Positions 62,600 to 64,000 of a stretch of 64,000 bases of DNA are shown here, piece after piece; positions within the stretch are counted from its first letter, which is position 1; every line of letters begins with the position of its first letter. Below the pieces are notes generated by a model, which made no database searches, had not been told where the DNA came from, and saw nothing but the letters and a program-made list of their open reading frames with translations. The position numbers and the translations under genes are program-made. This DNA is from Alphaproteobacteria bacterium (GTDB lineage Bacteria > Pseudomonadota > Alphaproteobacteria > Bin65): contig JAJEGH010000030.1 in assembly GCA_022819985.1 (NCBI GenBank), positions 1 to 64,000 on the forward strand, given 5' to 3'.

Positions 62600-62690
62600 A
62601 AGGAGGGATATGGCGCGCGGGTGCCGGCCTCGGCAAGCGTCGAGGCACAACGGCGCGAATCGTTCTCAGGAACGGCAATGGAGCGGGAAA

Positions 62691-62767
62691 TGGTAGCGGA
62701 GGAGGGACTTGAACCCCCGACACGCGGATTATGATTCCGCTGCTCTAACCAGCTGAGCTACTCCGCC
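62691..62767 (-). tRNA. tRNA-Met (CAU), elongator type
   Basis: A 77-base cloverleaf on the minus strand. The acceptor is GGCGGAG/CTCCGCT. TAGCTCAGCTGGTTAGAGC forms the D arm, GCGGAATCATAATCCGC the anticodon arm with CAT at 62733-62731, and GGGGGTTCAAGTCCC the T arm. Discriminator A and an encoded CCA follow. It lacks the initiator features (C1-A72 mismatch, three G-C pairs in the anticodon stem). Elongator Met is most likely; a lysidine-modified Ile2 tRNA is less so. Confidence 0.93.
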
Positions 62768-62784
62768 CCAGGCGTGCTGCGCCC

Positions 62785-62812
62785 GGCCCCGGCAATCCGG
62801 CCCCGGCAATCC
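62785..62812. repeat. 14-bp direct repeat, 2 units
   Basis: GGCCCCGGCAATCC occurs twice in tandem without change (62785-62798, 62799-62812), in the 213-base gap between metA and tRNA-Met. Confidence 0.8.
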
Positions 62813-62980
62813 GGTGGCGGGGGCCGGCGGACGAGGCGCCGGATGCAGGCCGGCGCAGGCCCTCATCGGCGCCTGGCGAGATAGGATGAAGGCCCGGCCG
62901 CTGTCAAGCCGGGCGGCATGCCGTCCGCGGCGGCCCGGCCGGAGCCGCGACGGCCGCCTCACCGTGTCGGGGCGCCATCG

Positions 62981-63907
62981 CTACTCGCCGCTGCCGATCC
63001 CGTCGAGGTCGAACGGCGTGGTCTGGTAGAGCTTGTTGATCCAGTTGCCCATCAGCAGATGGCCGTGGGCCTTCCAGATGTTGCGCGGGGTTTTCGAAGG
63101 ATCGTCGTTGGGGAAATAGTTTTCCGGGATCCGCACCGTATCCGGCCGGGCCTCGATATCCCGGACATATTCGTTGTAGAGCGTCCGCGATTCGTACTCG
63201 AGGTGGTTGAACATGTAGACGGCGTTCAGCGCCCTGTCCGTCACCATGCAGACGCCGGCCTCGTCCGACTCCAGGACGATGCTCAGCGGCTCGTGCTTCT
63301 CGATGTCCTTCGCGCGGCATTCGGTGTAGCGCGAAACCGGCACGGGCAGGATATCGTTGAAGCCGCGCACCATCGGGTCGGTGCGCCGCGCCACGCGATG
63401 GCCGAAGACGCCGGACAGCTTGCGCGGCAGCAGGTATTTCGGCACCCGGTAGTGGTGGTAGAGCTGGGCCTGGGCGCCCCAGCAGATGTTGAAGCTGGAA
63501 TGGACGTTGGTCTTCGACCAATCCATGATCGCTTCCAGTTCCTCCCAGTATTTGACCTCCTCGAAGTCGATCTCCTCGACCGGCGCGCCGGTCACGATCA
63601 GCCCGTCGAACTTCCGGTCGCGAATCGCCTCCCAGGGCTTGTAGAAGGCGAGCATATGCTCCTGCGGCGTGTTGGACGGGATGTAGTGGGACGGCGAGAC
63701 CAGCGTCATCTCGACCTGCAGCGGGCTTGCCCCGATCAGGCGCGAGAGCTGGGTTTCGGTCTCGATCTTCTTCGGCATCAGGTTCAGGAGCGCGATCCTG
63801 AGCGGCCGGATATCCTGCCGGACCGCGTCCTGCTCGCGCATCACATCCACCCCTTCCTTTTGCAGGATGTTGGCGGCGGGCAGGTCGTCGGGGATCTTGA
63901 TCGGCAT
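62981..63907 (-). CDS. metA: Homoserine O-acetyltransferase, MetA type
   Basis: Acylates homoserine at the entry to methionine synthesis. The 308-residue protein has the catalytic Cys142 in NICWGAQAQLYHHY and the His235-x-Glu237 pair in MFNHLEYES. Residue 111, in TGAPVEEIDFEEV, is Glu. In the MetA family Glu at this position goes with acetyl-CoA, Gly with succinyl-CoA (as in E. coli), so an acetyltransferase is predicted. The 93 bases upstream to the window edge show no SAM-II riboswitch. Confidence 0.95.
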   Translation of the reverse strand: MPIKIPDDLPAANILQKEGVDVMREQDAVRQDIRPLRIALLNLMPKKIETETQLSRLIGASPLQVEMTLVSPSHYIPSNTPQEHMLAFYKPWEAIRDRKFDGLIVTGAPVEEIDFEEVKYWEELEAIMDWSKTNVHSSFNICWGAQAQLYHHYRVPKYLLPRKLSGVFGHRVARRTDPMVRGFNDILPVPVSRYTECRAKDIEKHEPLSIVLESDEAGVCMVTDRALNAVYMFNHLEYESRTLYNEYVRDIEARPDTVRIPENYFPNDDPSKTPRNIWKAHGHLLMGNWINKLYQTTPFDLDGIGSGE

Positions 63908-64000
63908 GGACGGGCTCGGCGGCGCAAAGGGTTGCGGAACGCTGATATGGCATATGCGAACCGGTTGTCGAGATGGCGGGAACGTGGACGCCGTGCCCCG

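Noticed and set aside
63908..64000. SAM-II riboswitch upstream of metA
   Set aside because: The conserved pseudoknot core, including GCTAAA, is not visible in the 93 bases available.

Overview
The window is high-GC DNA (about 70% in most hand-counted 60-base stretches) from an alphaproteobacterium, most likely a Rhodospirillales-like lineage. The evidence is gene order and protein form. A complete 14-gene nuo operon is followed by birA-coaX-rnj-mce-DUF1467-proS-lolC-lolD-dnaE, a typical alphaproteobacterial run. The proline-tRNA ligase is the short alpha type, NuoE carries the helix-hairpin-helix tail seen in this class, and the SurA-like chaperone is short.

Region by region: 1-772 is a gene-poor repeat zone after the tail of a possible incoming gene. 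rpsD (773-1390) converges on an envelope operon read leftwards (lptF-lptG-lptD-surA-pdxA-rsmA, 8968-1406), which handles LPS export, outer-membrane protein folding, vitamin B6 synthesis and rRNA methylation. glmU-glmS (9223-12453) make UDP-GlcNAc for wall and LPS. A catabolic region (12484-28625) follows. It holds an aldehyde dehydrogenase, two tandem single-barrel MetE-like proteins, an FAD monooxygenase, a VOC protein, a phytanoyl-CoA-type dioxygenase translationally coupled to an N-formylglutamate amidohydrolase, an exported phytochelatin-synthase-like protein, histidine degradation genes hutI/hutF/hutH, a MeaB GTPase coupled to hutH, and a TcuA-like flavoprotein.

An accessory island runs from about 28626 to 35262. 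It contains 10-bp phased repeat arrays, two ~150-bp inverted-repeat elements flanking a lone HTH antitoxin-like gene, and a tight leftward operon: vapB, vapC, a Type IIL (MmeI-like) restriction-methylation fusion, and an AT-rich HEPN-type putative RNase gene. This four-gene unit is the best candidate for an undescribed defence system.

The rest is core: dnaE, the lipoprotein-sorting pair lolC-lolD, proS, methylmalonyl-CoA epimerase, RNase J, pantothenate kinase, biotin ligase, complex I, tRNA-Asp(GUC), a 63-residue antitoxin-like protein, recO, tRNA-Met(CAU) and metA.

Functional links visible here: HutH, HutI, HutF and HutG cover histidine degradation to glutamate and formate except for urocanase, which is not in the window. 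The oxygenase and MetE-like cluster is joined to that pathway through the dioxygenase-hutG overlap. Its substrate is unknown; a methylated histidine-like or related one-carbon compound is only a hypothesis. No integrase, transposase, CRISPR array or phage gene was found.
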